This document shows, piece after piece, positions 17,012 to 25,197 of a stretch of 31,356 bases of DNA; position 1 is the first letter of the stretch, and each line of letters begins with the position of its first letter. The translations under genes were made by a program, and so were the position numbers. The stretch spans positions 1-31,356 of the forward strand of contig JAHFBU010000002.1 in assembly GCA_023249795.1 (NCBI GenBank). Reading direction: 5' to 3'. This DNA comes from Syntrophaceae bacterium (GTDB lineage Bacteria; Desulfobacterota; Syntrophia; Syntrophales; UBA5619). A model generated the notes under the pieces. The model was given only the letters and a program-made list of their open reading frames with translations. It searched no databases and was not told the DNA's origin.

Positions 17012-17980
17012 TTACCGGGCGGGCTGGTCCTCCTGCCGGATCGCGTTTCTTGTCGGTTCACTCAGAAGACAGCCATGGAGACAGTGTTCATCGCACCGGC
17101 CGTCGCAAGGCTCGGTGTGGATGGTGACGCTGGCATTGGGGAAGCGCCTTTCGATGCCGGCAGTCAGCTCTTCCGTGATGCTGTGCGAGACCCCGACCGA
17201 CATCTCCGGATCCATCTTGATGTGAAATTCGATGAACCGAAAATTACCGGCCTTGCGCGTCCGCAGCTTGTGGAACCCGTGGATGACGGGCTGGTGGGCC
17301 TGGATCAGATCGCGGATCCAGGACTCCTCATCCGGAGGGAGCTTCACATCCATCAGATCGCGGGCCGCCGTCACCGTGAGCCGGTAAGCGGCGTGGATGA
17401 TGAGAACGGCCACACCCAACGCCGCCGCCGGATCGAGCCAGTGGATATTCGGGTCCGCGAATAACCGGTGACCGAGCCAGATCACGGCGAGGCTTGCCAT
17501 GACCCCGACGGAGGTGAAAACGTCCGCCCGGAGGTGCAGAGCGTCCGCGTGGAGGGCGATGGAGTCCGTCTCCTTGGCCACTTTGAAGAGCTTTTCGGAT
17601 ACCACGATATTCGTGACAGCCGAGATCAGCATGATGATGACTCCCCACCCGACATACTCGATCGGCTGGGGATGAATCAGCTTCAGTACCGCCTCATAGA
17701 TGATCCAGATGGAGGCCACAAAGATCAGGAGCGCCTCGACGGTTCCGGAGATATTTTCGACCTTGCCGTGGCCGAAAGGGTGCTCCGCGTCGGCGGGGAT
17801 GCAGGAGGTCCGGACGGAAAACAGGGCGATGCAGGCGGCCACAAGATCCACGCCGGAGTGGATTGCCTCCGATATGATGGAGACGGAACCGATCAGCAGG
17901 CCGACGACCAGTTTCAACGCCACAAGGATGGTATTGGAGATGACGGACAGGCGTGCCACCTTGATTTTTCGGTCCTGCAT
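17012..17980 (-). CDS. Cation diffusion facilitator family transporter
   Basis: Inner-membrane divalent metal efflux by proton antiport. Seen: about six membrane segments and paired metal-site residues corresponding to the YiiP A site, H41-x3-D45 in SEAIHSGVD and H149-x3-D153 in HLRADVF, followed by a cytoplasmic C-terminal ferredoxin-like domain with FRFIEFHIKMD. The His/Asp set fits zinc or a similar ion, but specificity cannot be fixed. The tail is unusual: CDGRCDEHCLHGC adds four cysteines and two histidines. The frame is open to an ATG at 18019; the ATG at 17980 was preferred because AAGGAG lies 13 bases upstream, but this is uncertain. Confidence 0.92.
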   Translation of the reverse strand: MQDRKIKVARLSVISNTILVALKLVVGLLIGSVSIISEAIHSGVDLVAACIALFSVRTSCIPADAEHPFGHGKVENISGTVEALLIFVASIWIIYEAVLKLIHPQPIEYVGWGVIIMLISAVTNIVVSEKLFKVAKETDSIALHADALHLRADVFTSVGVMASLAVIWLGHRLFADPNIHWLDPAAALGVAVLIIHAAYRLTVTAARDLMDVKLPPDEESWIRDLIQAHQPVIHGFHKLRTRKAGNFRFIEFHIKMDPEMSVGVSHSITEELTAGIERRFPNASVTIHTEPCDGRCDEHCLHGCLLSEPTRNAIRQEDQPAR

Positions 17981-18075
17981 ATCGGTGTAAGTGCTCCTTC
18001 GTAGAGAATTAAAATTCATCGCATGATCGGGACCGCATTCAACCCATTCCCCCGAGCCGATCCAGGCGACTTATC

Positions 18076-19224
18076 TCAGTAGCGGAAGACGGCCGCCATA
18101 TCGCCCGCATCCGGCATCTTTTCAGCAGGCAGTGTGAACAATGTCCCTCCATTCAGAAAGGTCTGAATGGCCGCCACCTCCAGAAGATCTTTGCTTGCGT
18201 CTCCCCTCTTCGCGTGAATTTCGACGGTGCCGTTCTCTTCGTCGAAGGTTCCCCACTGCCGGCGGCCTGAGGCGACGAAGAGGATGCCGACCCTTCCGTG
18301 GGCGGCGGCAGGGACGATCTCCCCGGAATCGGCGGAGGTCAGGCCGGTTCCAGAGGATTGGCGATACTGCGCGATAGCATCATTCTCGGCCTTCTGAAAG
18401 CATGGGGTGACGATTTTCAGGGCCGACCGGTGAAGGTTTTCCGAGCTGATCCCCTGGGGATTTCCCGGAATCCCTTCTTCGCGCAGTTCGGGATAGGTGC
18501 TCACTTCTCGATAAATAGGGAAGAGATATTCCACGCCGGCGAGAATGAGGGGCGCCCGTTCGTCCCGGAGCAGGTCGTGGAGCCCACGATCGACGAGGCG
18601 AAAGTATTTCAGCAGGTTGTCCTTCACGTCATCGGCGACCCCGCCATGTCCGGAAACCATCGCCATGCCGGTTGGGCTGCTGGGGGAGCCGGTCCGGAAG
18701 CGGACTTGCTTGTCAAACTCGTCAAATTGGAGCGCCTCGTCGAGGCTCTTGGGGACCGATTCCAGTTCGATTTCCTGGATGTTCCGTCCCGTCCCTTCGA
18801 GGAGCCGAATCTCATTCTGGCTCAGGGCGAGGATATAGAAATGTTTATCGTTTCCCAGGAGCGGAAGGAGCGGCTTGATGTGAAAATTATCGGCAACCGT
18901 GATTAGCTCTTCAAAGGTTTCGGGAAGGCAGAAGGAGCGGAAGAGATCCGCGGAGAGAAAAAGCGCCAGACCATCGCTCTGCTTCCGCCAGAAGAGGACA
19001 TTGCCCGGCAGCGCGTGCGCGGGCTCCAGGAGGGTCTTGATCTCCTGGGGCCGCAGACCCTGGGCCAGCAGTTTTTCCTCCGCCGTGCGCAGAAGATTCT
19101 TGAGCCGGATCTGGTTCTGCTGGCTCTCCGCGCCGGTTCTGAAGCACGGCATGTAAATGGAAATGCACGGCCCCTGATGTTTTTCCATCAACGTCTTCAA
19201 TTCATCCCGCGATAATGCAACCAT
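18076..19224 (-). CDS. baeRF-type (bacterial eRF1-like) protein
   Basis: 382-aa cytoplasmic protein resembling the bacterial/archaeal eRF1-related (baeRF) families, predicted to act at the ribosome; its molecular activity is unproven. Seen: the N-terminal SRDELKTLMEKHQGPCISIYMPCFRTG, then NQIRLKNLLRTAEEKL, DGLALFLSADLFRSF, PLLPLLGNDKHFYILALSQNEIRLLEG, and the C-terminal GILFVASGRRQWGTFD and DLLEVAAIQTFLNGG that fit the last eRF1-like alpha/beta domain. The ATG at 19222-19224 has a GGGAGGCG site; the longer open frame upstream is not protein-like. It is divergent from the kamA-efp-epmA genes for EF-P modification, which suggests a shared role in translation. Confidence 0.75.
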   Translation of the reverse strand: MVALSRDELKTLMEKHQGPCISIYMPCFRTGAESQQNQIRLKNLLRTAEEKLLAQGLRPQEIKTLLEPAHALPGNVLFWRKQSDGLALFLSADLFRSFCLPETFEELITVADNFHIKPLLPLLGNDKHFYILALSQNEIRLLEGTGRNIQEIELESVPKSLDEALQFDEFDKQVRFRTGSPSSPTGMAMVSGHGGVADDVKDNLLKYFRLVDRGLHDLLRDERAPLILAGVEYLFPIYREVSTYPELREEGIPGNPQGISSENLHRSALKIVTPCFQKAENDAIAQYRQSSGTGLTSADSGEIVPAAAHGRVGILFVASGRRQWGTFDEENGTVEIHAKRGDASKDLLEVAAIQTFLNGGTLFTLPAEKMPDAGDMAAVFRY

Positions 19225-19364
19225 CTGGTCGCCTCCCTTCTGAATCGTGGAACCCTCCTGACGTGAGGGCATGCGGAAGAGGATCCGGACGGGTTCTCCC
19301 AAGGGGAACGACCCCCTCTTGCCCGGACAGCCGGCAGCAACGGACTCAAACGCCATGCGGTGAA

Positions 19365-19393
19365 AAGATATAAAATCTGCCGGGACAAAGCAA
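19365..19393 (-). promoter_or_regulatory. Candidate promoter of the baeRF gene
   Basis: Minus strand TTGCTT (19393-19388), 17-bp spacer, TATCTT (19370-19365), the same -10 as at mraZ. The -35 matches the consensus only in its first three bases, so the call is tentative. The rest of the divergent spacer 19225-19465 shows no gene and no clear plus-strand promoter for kamA. Confidence 0.35.
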
Positions 19394-19465
19394 ATCATTT
19401 CTTGCCCGCGCCAATAGCAAATGGTAGGGAATCTCCCTCGGCGGATTTTGTGAGGAGGGCGGTTC

Positions 19466-20545
19466 GTGATAACAATCGGCGGTAGGTCCGGCAGGGATCT
19501 CAGGGATCTCAGGGACGGGACGCCCATCGGGGAGTGGAACGACTGGAAATGGCAATTCCGGCACCGCGTTCGCTCGCTGAGCCAGCTGGCCTCGGCGCTG
19601 GACCGGCCCGTCGCTTCGCTCGCTCCCTGTCGCCCCGTGCTGCGGACCTATCCCATTGCGATCACACCCTATTATCTGTCGCTTCTGGATCTCTCCGATG
19701 AAAACGACCCGCTACGCCGGCAGTGCTTTCCCGACTCTCGGGAACTGACCTTTTCTCTGGGAGGGGTCCCCGATCCGCTTGACGAAGAGAGAGACATGCC
19801 CGTTCCCGGACTGATCCATCGCTATCCGGACCGCTGTCTTGCGATTGTCACGGGGAACTGCGCCGTTTACTGCCGGCATTGCAACCGCAAGCGGATGTGG
19901 CGCGAAAGTAAACCGGGACGGACGCGGGAAAGGCTTCAGTCCATGGTGGACTATGTCGCCAGGACGCCGGCTCTCAGGGAGGTGATCATTTCCGGCGGGG
20001 ATCCCCTGCTGATTTCCGAGCCGCTTCTGGACTGGTTCCTGGGGGCTCTGCGCGCAATTCCCCATGTTGAGGTTCTCCGCATCGGCAGCCGGGCACCGGT
20101 CACTCTGCCGATGCGGATCACGCCGGAACTCTGTGCAATTCTGAAACGGCATCGGCCCCTCTGGTTCAATACGCAGTTCAATCACCGCCTTGAAATTACG
20201 GAAGAAGCCACAAGGGCGTGCGAGATGCTGCTTGCGGCAGGGATCCCGGTCGGAAATCAGTCGGTTCTGCTCAAAGGGGTGAATGACAGTTATGATTCGA
20301 TGCGGGAATTACTTTACGGTCTGGAGCGGATCTCGGTGCGTCCCTACTATCTGTTTCAATGCGATCCGGTTCAGGGGACGGACCATTTCCGGGCGGAAAT
20401 CCGGACCGGTATGGAGATCATGGAGCGGCTCTGGCGGAATATCTCCGGACTCTGCCTGCCCCGCTACGTTCTGGACTGCCCCGGCGGCCGTGGCAAAATC
20501 CCCCTCCAGCCCTTCTCCCTGCTGCCCGAAAAGGGACGGAAGTAA
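19466..20545 (+). CDS. kamA: KamA-family radical SAM lysine 2,3-aminomutase (EpmB-like role)
   Basis: PLP- and [4Fe-4S]/SAM-dependent enzyme that converts lysine to beta-lysine. Seen: EWNDWKWQFRHRV at 23-35, the radical SAM cluster motif CAVYCRHC with C132, C136 and C139, R141 at the place of the lysine-carboxylate-binding Arg, SGGDPLL at 176-182, and the PLP lysine K344 in CPGGRGKIP. D300 and D337 correspond to the two aspartates that hold the lysine side-chain amine in the clostridial enzyme. At 359 aa it lacks most of the C-terminal extension of 416-aa lysine aminomutase and is close to EpmB in size. It starts at GTG with AGGAGG seven bases upstream. The efp-epmA neighbours point to EF-P modification. 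Confidence 0.92.
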   Translation: MITIGGRSGRDLRDLRDGTPIGEWNDWKWQFRHRVRSLSQLASALDRPVASLAPCRPVLRTYPIAITPYYLSLLDLSDENDPLRRQCFPDSRELTFSLGGVPDPLDEERDMPVPGLIHRYPDRCLAIVTGNCAVYCRHCNRKRMWRESKPGRTRERLQSMVDYVARTPALREVIISGGDPLLISEPLLDWFLGALRAIPHVEVLRIGSRAPVTLPMRITPELCAILKRHRPLWFNTQFNHRLEITEEATRACEMLLAAGIPVGNQSVLLKGVNDSYDSMRELLYGLERISVRPYYLFQCDPVQGTDHFRAEIRTGMEIMERLWRNISGLCLPRYVLDCPGGRGKIPLQPFSLLPEKGRK

Positions 20546-20553
20546 ACATTCTT

Positions 20554-20582
20554 TTGACAACATAAAGCAAATGGATTAAGGA
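20554..20582 (+). promoter_or_regulatory. Candidate promoter of efp-epmA
   Basis: Perfect -35 TTGACA at 20554-20559, 17-bp spacer, then a poor -10 TAAGGA at 20577-20582. It lies in the 141-bp kamA-efp spacer and could give efp independent expression. The weak -10 keeps confidence low. Confidence 0.35.
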
Positions 20583-20686
20583 CTCCGGCAGGATAGTGGG
20601 GGGCAGTCCCCTTTTGCCCGTCCGGGAAGGCAATGCAATAATAGCGCGGCGGCCGCCGATGAGATTCGATAAGGAGATGGAAAACC

Positions 20687-21250
20687 ATGTACACAGCCAG
20701 CGATCTGAGAAAAGGACTGCGGATCAAGATCGAAAATGATCCCTACATCGTGACGGAATTCAATTTCGTCAAACCGGGAAAGGGCCAGGCCCTCTACCGC
20801 TGCAAGCTGAAGAACATGATCAACGGGAACCAGTTTGAGCGGACGTTCCGTTCCGTGGATGTCTTCGAGGCGGCCGATCTGCAGGAAAAGAAGATGCAGT
20901 ACCTCTACAAGGAGGAGGGAAAGTATTGCTTCATGGACAATCAGAGCTATGAGCAGATCTTCCTCAGCGAGGATCAGGTCGGCGAGGCGAAGAATTTTCT
21001 TCTCGACAACATCGAGGCGGAGATCCTCCTGTTCGAAGACAAGCCGCTGGGCATCAGTCTCCCCAATTTCATCGACGTGGTCGTGACCAAGGCCGATCCC
21101 TGGGCGAAGGGAGATTCCGTTTCGGGTAATACCAAGCCGGTGACCGTTCAGACGGGTTATCAGCTCCAGGTTCCCCCCTTTATCGAAGAAGGGGAAAAGA
21201 TCAGGATCGATACGCGCACCGGGGAGTACCTGACAAGGGTCAAAGGATGA
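20687..21250 (+). CDS. efp: Translation elongation factor P
   Basis: tRNA-shaped factor that binds between the ribosomal P and E sites and relieves stalling at polyproline. Seen: 187 aa in three beta-barrel domains, starting MYTASDLRKGLRI. The domain I tip loop is PGKGQA with K32 at the position of E. coli K34, the residue that is beta-lysylated. The C-terminal end KIRIDTRTGEYLTRV is typical. The ATG follows AAGGAGATGG. Its TGA overlaps the epmA start, and kamA is upstream, so the beta-lysine pathway is complete apart from hydroxylation. Confidence 0.98.
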   Translation: MYTASDLRKGLRIKIENDPYIVTEFNFVKPGKGQALYRCKLKNMINGNQFERTFRSVDVFEAADLQEKKMQYLYKEEGKYCFMDNQSYEQIFLSEDQVGEAKNFLLDNIEAEILLFEDKPLGISLPNFIDVVVTKADPWAKGDSVSGNTKPVTVQTGYQLQVPPFIEEGEKIRIDTRTGEYLTRVKG

Positions 21251-22176
21251 TGGTGGATGATTCCTGGAAGCTGGCCGACCGGGCGGACGCCCTTCGGCTG
21301 CGCGCCCGGATGATCCGGGCGATCCGCGGCTTCTTCCTGGAAAACGATTTCCTCGAAATTGAAACCCCCCAGAGAATTCCAGCGCCGGCGCCGGAATTTC
21401 ATATCGATGCCGTTGCATCGGAAGACTGGTTCCTGCAGACCTCACCGGAGCTTTGCATGAAAAGGCTTTTGGCGGCGGGTTATCCTCGGATCTTCCAGAT
21501 CTGCAGATGTTTCCGGGCGGGAGAGCGGGGCGATCGCCACCTGCCGGAATTTACGATGCTCGAGTGGTACCGTGAAGGGGTGGACTATCGGACCCTGATG
21601 GAGGACTGCGAGGCCCTGATCACCCTTGTCGCCCGTGAACTGGGTATCGGCGGCGCCGTTTGTTGGCAGGGACGCGAGATCCGCCTGGGGATTCCCTGGG
21701 AGCGAATGACCGTCCGGGAGGCCTTCAGTCGTTACGCAACGATGACCTCCGCCGAGGCGCTGAGGACGGAGCGTTTCGATGAGATCCTCGCCTGCGAGGT
21801 CGAACCCCATCTGGGCAAGGAACACCCTGTTTTTCTGTACGAGTATCCGGCTGAACTCGGCGCCCTGGCGCGGCTGAAGGAGGGGGAGGCGGGGATCGCA
21901 GAGCGTTTCGAACTCTACTGTGCCGGGCTGGAATTGGCCAACGCCTTTTCCGAGCTGACCGATGCAGGAGAACAGCGGCGGCGTTTCGAAGAGGTTTTCA
22001 GCGACCGCCGGCTGAAGGGCGGTTCTCCCCATCCCATGCCGGAACGCTTCCTTGCGGCCCTTGAGAAAATGCCCCCCTCCGCCGGGATTGCCCTCGGCGT
22101 GGACCGTCTCGCCATGCTTTTTGCCGACAAATCCCGGATCGACGATGTGGTCGCCTTTACACCCGAATTGCTCTGA
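21247..22176 (+). CDS. epmA: EF-P--(R)-beta-lysine ligase EpmA (PoxA/GenX, lysyl-tRNA synthetase paralogue)
   Basis: Class II aminoacyl-tRNA-synthetase-like enzyme that activates beta-lysine and attaches it to the tip lysine of EF-P. Seen: FLEIETPQRIPAPAPE (motif 1 area), FLQTSPELCMKRLLAAG, FQICRCFRAGERG and LPEFTMLEWYR (motif 2), and the C-terminal GIALGVDRLAMLF (motif 3). The length of 309 aa covers the catalytic domain only, with no anticodon-binding domain, which separates it from LysS. It overlaps efp by ATGA, indicating coupled translation. Confidence 0.97.
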   Translation: MMVDDSWKLADRADALRLRARMIRAIRGFFLENDFLEIETPQRIPAPAPEFHIDAVASEDWFLQTSPELCMKRLLAAGYPRIFQICRCFRAGERGDRHLPEFTMLEWYREGVDYRTLMEDCEALITLVARELGIGGAVCWQGREIRLGIPWERMTVREAFSRYATMTSAEALRTERFDEILACEVEPHLGKEHPVFLYEYPAELGALARLKEGEAGIAERFELYCAGLELANAFSELTDAGEQRRRFEEVFSDRRLKGGSPHPMPERFLAALEKMPPSAGIALGVDRLAMLFADKSRIDDVVAFTPELL

Positions 22177-22254
22177 CATTATTATAATCCCCCCATTCCC
22201 CCTGATCGCCTGAGGCAGAGAGCCGTCGTCCCCGTGCGTTATATTCCGGTCCAC

Positions 22255-22283
22255 TTGACATATGAGGACCGCTTACTTATAGT
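22255..22283 (+). promoter_or_regulatory. Promoter of the periplasmic redox gene group
   Basis: Perfect -35 TTGACA at 22255-22260, 17-bp spacer, -10 TATAGT at 22278-22283, start expected near 22290. It precedes the thioredoxin-like gene by about 50 bp and is one of the best sigma70-type promoters in the window. Confidence 0.75.
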
Positions 22284-22331
22284 AAAATCGTAAGCGTGGC
22301 ATTATCATCAGACAACAAAGGGGTATCCGGT

Positions 22332-22949
22332 ATGGAAGGAAACAAAAGAAGGATAGTATCCACTCTTTGCATTTTGCTTGCCGTGTCTCTTCTTTCGGTA
22401 ACGGCTTCATTTGGGGCCGAATCCATCACGGTCCTTGGGGGTTCGGTGAAATCGGATTCGGGAGGCAATCAGGGCATCCCGACAATCGAGCTCCCGATGC
22501 CGGTAAGTGAACAGGGGAAAAGTTACCTTGGCCTTTCCGGGACCGGAAATTTCAAGATAGGGCAAATCAAATCGCAAGTTCTGATCATCGAGATTTATAG
22601 CCTCTATTGTCCCCATTGCCAGCGAGCCGCTTCTCGTGTCAACGAGCTCCTTCGTTTGATACAGGAACGCCCCGATATAAAAGAAAAGATAAAAATAATC
22701 GGGATAGGCGTGAACAATAGCATGTATGAGGTGGAATCCTACCGGGAGAGGTACAAAGTCCCGTTTCCCCTTTTTCCTGACTTAACCATGGAAGTTTCTC
22801 AGAAGTTTAACGTAAGGGGTACGCCCACGTTCATCGGGCTGAAAGTGAACGGAAAGGGAATGCTGGAGAAGTTCTATTTTGCAGAGGGCGGGTTTCAGGA
22901 TGCTCAGCAGTTTCTGATGGAGATCATTCAATTGTCGGGATTGAAATAG
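22332..22949 (+). CDS. Secreted TlpA/thioredoxin-like CxxC protein
   Basis: Predicted periplasmic thiol-disulfide protein, 205 aa. Seen: a signal peptide at 1-29 (basic start, LCILLAVSLLSVTASFGA), a linker, then a thioredoxin fold with the active site YCPHC at C93-x2-C96 and the cis-proline loop VRGTPTFIGL near residue 172. The KFNVRGTPTF and FPLFPDLTMEV segments fit the TlpA/AhpC superfamily. The ATG at 22332 has AAAGGGGT upstream; an in-frame GTG at 22296 gives an unlikely leader before the signal peptide. It is followed 10 bp later by an exported peroxiredoxin, so it may be that enzyme's reductant. Confidence 0.85.
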   Translation: MEGNKRRIVSTLCILLAVSLLSVTASFGAESITVLGGSVKSDSGGNQGIPTIELPMPVSEQGKSYLGLSGTGNFKIGQIKSQVLIIEIYSLYCPHCQRAASRVNELLRLIQERPDIKEKIKIIGIGVNNSMYEVESYRERYKVPFPLFPDLTMEVSQKFNVRGTPTFIGLKVNGKGMLEKFYFAEGGFQDAQQFLMEIIQLSGLK

Positions 22950-22959
22950 GGTGGAGCAA

Positions 22960-23586
22960 ATGGACAGACAGGTCAGGAAATGGATGGGAATGTTGTGCAT
23001 CGCTGTTCTGGTGATCATGGGTGGCGCAGATGCGGTATATGGCCAATCGTCCGGATTCACGGCCTATATTTATCCGGTGGGCAATCTCAAACCGACGGAT
23101 AGCATACCCACTTTAAAAATTGGCGATATTGCTCCTGACTTTACGCTTCCAGCGGTGGAGGGGGGCAAAATATCCCTCAGCCAATACAGGGGCAAGAAGA
23201 ATGTCGTCATCTCCTTTGTTCCCGCGGCCTGGACGCCGGTTTGCTCCGGCCAATGGCCGGGCTACAATATCTCCAAGAATCTTTTTGACAAACACGATGC
23301 CATTCTGCTCGGCATTACGGTCGACAACATTCCCACACTCTATGCCTGGACGAAACAGATGTCCAATCCCGATGAAAAATTATGGTTTCCCGTCCTCTCC
23401 GACTTTTATCCTCATGGTGCGGTAGCCTCACGATACGGGGTGCTCCGTTCAGAAGGGGTAGCCGAGCGGGCGCTCCTCGTCATCAGCAAGGACGGTATTG
23501 TAAGATACATAGACGTTCATGATATAAACAGGCGGCCGTTGCTTGAGGACCTTGCAAGAGCCCTTGAAGAAGCAAGCAACCATTAG
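22960..23586 (+). CDS. Exported one-Cys peroxiredoxin (AhpC/TSA family)
   Basis: Predicted to reduce peroxides in the periplasm. Seen: an N-terminal signal peptide (LCIAVLVIMGGADAVYG, mature protein from about residue 29), LKIGDIAPDFTLPAVEGG, and the peroxidatic motif PAAWTPVC with C95. An Arg in AERALLVI fits the catalytic Arg. The mature protein has no second cysteine, so it must be re-reduced by a partner thiol, plausibly the neighbouring CxxC protein. The length is 208 aa. The ATG at 22960 has AGGGTGGAGC upstream and was preferred to the GTG at 22951. Most peroxiredoxins are cytoplasmic, so export is unusual. Confidence 0.85.
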   Translation: MDRQVRKWMGMLCIAVLVIMGGADAVYGQSSGFTAYIYPVGNLKPTDSIPTLKIGDIAPDFTLPAVEGGKISLSQYRGKKNVVISFVPAAWTPVCSGQWPGYNISKNLFDKHDAILLGITVDNIPTLYAWTKQMSNPDEKLWFPVLSDFYPHGAVASRYGVLRSEGVAERALLVISKDGIVRYIDVHDINRRPLLEDLARALEEASNH

Positions 23587-23747
23587 ATTTAAACGAGGCT
23601 TGCCGACCGTTATAAGTCACGGATGATCCGGAACAGAACCAAATCTCCATTCCGCTTGTTTGCTGCCTTTTAGAGCCGAATAGCGAGTACCGGCCGGCAC
23701 GTTGATTCAAGATAAGTCTCTACGGCTTCATTTCCCGGAGGTTCGAA

Positions 23748-25013
23748 GTGATTGAGCAACTCCAATTTCTCCTCGAAAAGGCCTTTTCCCAGGATTCCAT
23801 CACCCTCTATTTTCTGATGTTCGGCGGTGGATTATTGGCTTCCTTGACGCCATGTACCTATCCGGTGCTTCCGTTGACGGTTGGTTACATCGGCAATAGG
23901 GCGGGCGGCAACCGGACAAAAGCTTTTGTATTGAGCCTTGCCATGCTTATCGGCATGGCGTTGGTCTATGCCATATTGGGCAGCATCGTTGCGGCGGTGG
24001 GAGGAACGTTCGGTTCAATTATGGGAAGCGGGTGGGCTCTTTACCTGGTTGCCCTGTATTTCATGATCATGGGACTCTTCCTTATGGGTGTGTTTCATTT
24101 TCCCGTTCCCGGATTTATATGCAGGCTTCAGGCGAAATCGGTAAACCGAAGAGGGATGTTTGGCGCGTTTGTGGTTGGCGGTTTCAGCGGTCTCATTTGC
24201 GGTCCCTGTACCGGGCCTATTTTGGCTGTTGCGCTGGGAGCGATTGCCTTCACGCTGAAAAATTTGCATGGCGTTAACTACGCAATGCAAATTGTGAAAG
24301 GCGGCTTTCTGCTATTTCTATTTGGGTTGGGCCAGGGAGTGCTGATCCTGTTGGCGGGAATCTTCACCGGTTTTATTTCCAAACTGCCTGAAGCAGGCGC
24401 TTGGATGGAGACGGTTAAAAAAGGCTTTGCCCTCTTGATCATTATCACCTCAACCCTGCTGTTCGTATTGGTGGGTCAAAATACCGATTTTCCAAATCTG
24501 GCCCAACTTCTTGCAAGAACGGAAACCCCGTCGGCACGGCTTGCAGGGTCTGGCGCCCCGTCCGCGTCGCAAATCCGGGCAAGTGAGAAACCTTTGACCC
24601 ATCTGGCGCCCGATTTTACCCTGCCCTCGCTGGAAGGTGAGCAGGTAGCGCTGAGTAAAATAAAAGCGGGGAAAGGGGCTGTGCTCGTATTCTTTGCGAC
24701 ATGGTGTGTCCCTTGCGTCCGGGAGGTGGCAGAAATTAAACAATTCGCCGAAATGGCTCAAAAGGAAAATATTGTTGTCCTTGGCATCAATTTCAAGCAA
24801 AAGAAAGAAATTGTTGAACGCTTAAGAAAATCCGAACAAATTAAATATGAGATACTTCTCGACACGAATGGGATTGTGACGACTGAACAATATGGCATCA
24901 AGGGAATACCACATATCGTCGGCATTAACGCGAAAGACGAGATCATCTACAGAGGTGTGGCCCTACCGGAGAAGAGAGATGAGTTTATGGAGAATCTGAA
25001 GCGGGGATCTTAG
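23748..25013 (+). CDS. CcdA/DsbD-like transmembrane reductant carrier fused to a TlpA thioredoxin domain
   Basis: Predicted to carry electrons from cytoplasmic thioredoxin across the inner membrane to its own periplasmic thiol domain. Seen: about six membrane segments in residues 20-242, with paired cysteines in LASLTPCTYPVLPL (C36) and ICGPCTGPIL (C151, C154). A linker at 245-285 follows, then a thioredoxin domain with LAPDFTLPSLEG, active site ATWCVPC (C320, C323) and IKGIPHIVGI as the cis-proline loop. It resembles the beta-gamma half of DsbD without the alpha domain. The length is 421 aa. It has a GTG start with GGAGG six bases upstream. It is likely the reducing partner of the two upstream exported proteins. 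Confidence 0.9.
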   Translation: MIEQLQFLLEKAFSQDSITLYFLMFGGGLLASLTPCTYPVLPLTVGYIGNRAGGNRTKAFVLSLAMLIGMALVYAILGSIVAAVGGTFGSIMGSGWALYLVALYFMIMGLFLMGVFHFPVPGFICRLQAKSVNRRGMFGAFVVGGFSGLICGPCTGPILAVALGAIAFTLKNLHGVNYAMQIVKGGFLLFLFGLGQGVLILLAGIFTGFISKLPEAGAWMETVKKGFALLIIITSTLLFVLVGQNTDFPNLAQLLARTETPSARLAGSGAPSASQIRASEKPLTHLAPDFTLPSLEGEQVALSKIKAGKGAVLVFFATWCVPCVREVAEIKQFAEMAQKENIVVLGINFKQKKEIVERLRKSEQIKYEILLDTNGIVTTEQYGIKGIPHIVGINAKDEIIYRGVALPEKRDEFMENLKRGS

Positions 25014-25134
25014 TCCGGCTGCAATATTGAGACTGCTATTATTCCGCACGATAACAAAAGAGTGAGCCCACCACCCGTCATCCGGAAGGTATTCCCGGTG
25101 GCGGGAGATCTTCGCATTTATCGCTGTAAATCAT

Positions 25135-25166
25135 AAAAAAACCCCGGTATAATCCGGGGTTTTTTT
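25135..25166. terminator. Bidirectional intrinsic terminator
   Basis: A perfect 13-bp inverted repeat: seven A then CCCCGG, loop TATAAT, then CCGGGG and seven T. It has an A-tract on one side and a T-tract on the other, so it can terminate the redox group on the plus strand and the convergent small gene on the minus strand. Confidence 0.93.
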
Positions 25167-25197
25167 GAGCATCTTCGCATCATCGATCATATGCGGG

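Noticed and set aside
19391..19420. Possible sigma54 promoter (GGC ... TTGC) upstream of the baeRF gene
   Set aside because: The spacing between the GG and GC elements does not fit the required -24/-12 distance.
19494..19515. Tandem GGGATCTCA repeat in the kamA start region
   Set aside because: Only two and a half units of 9 bp inside coding sequence; a chance or neutral duplication of three codons.
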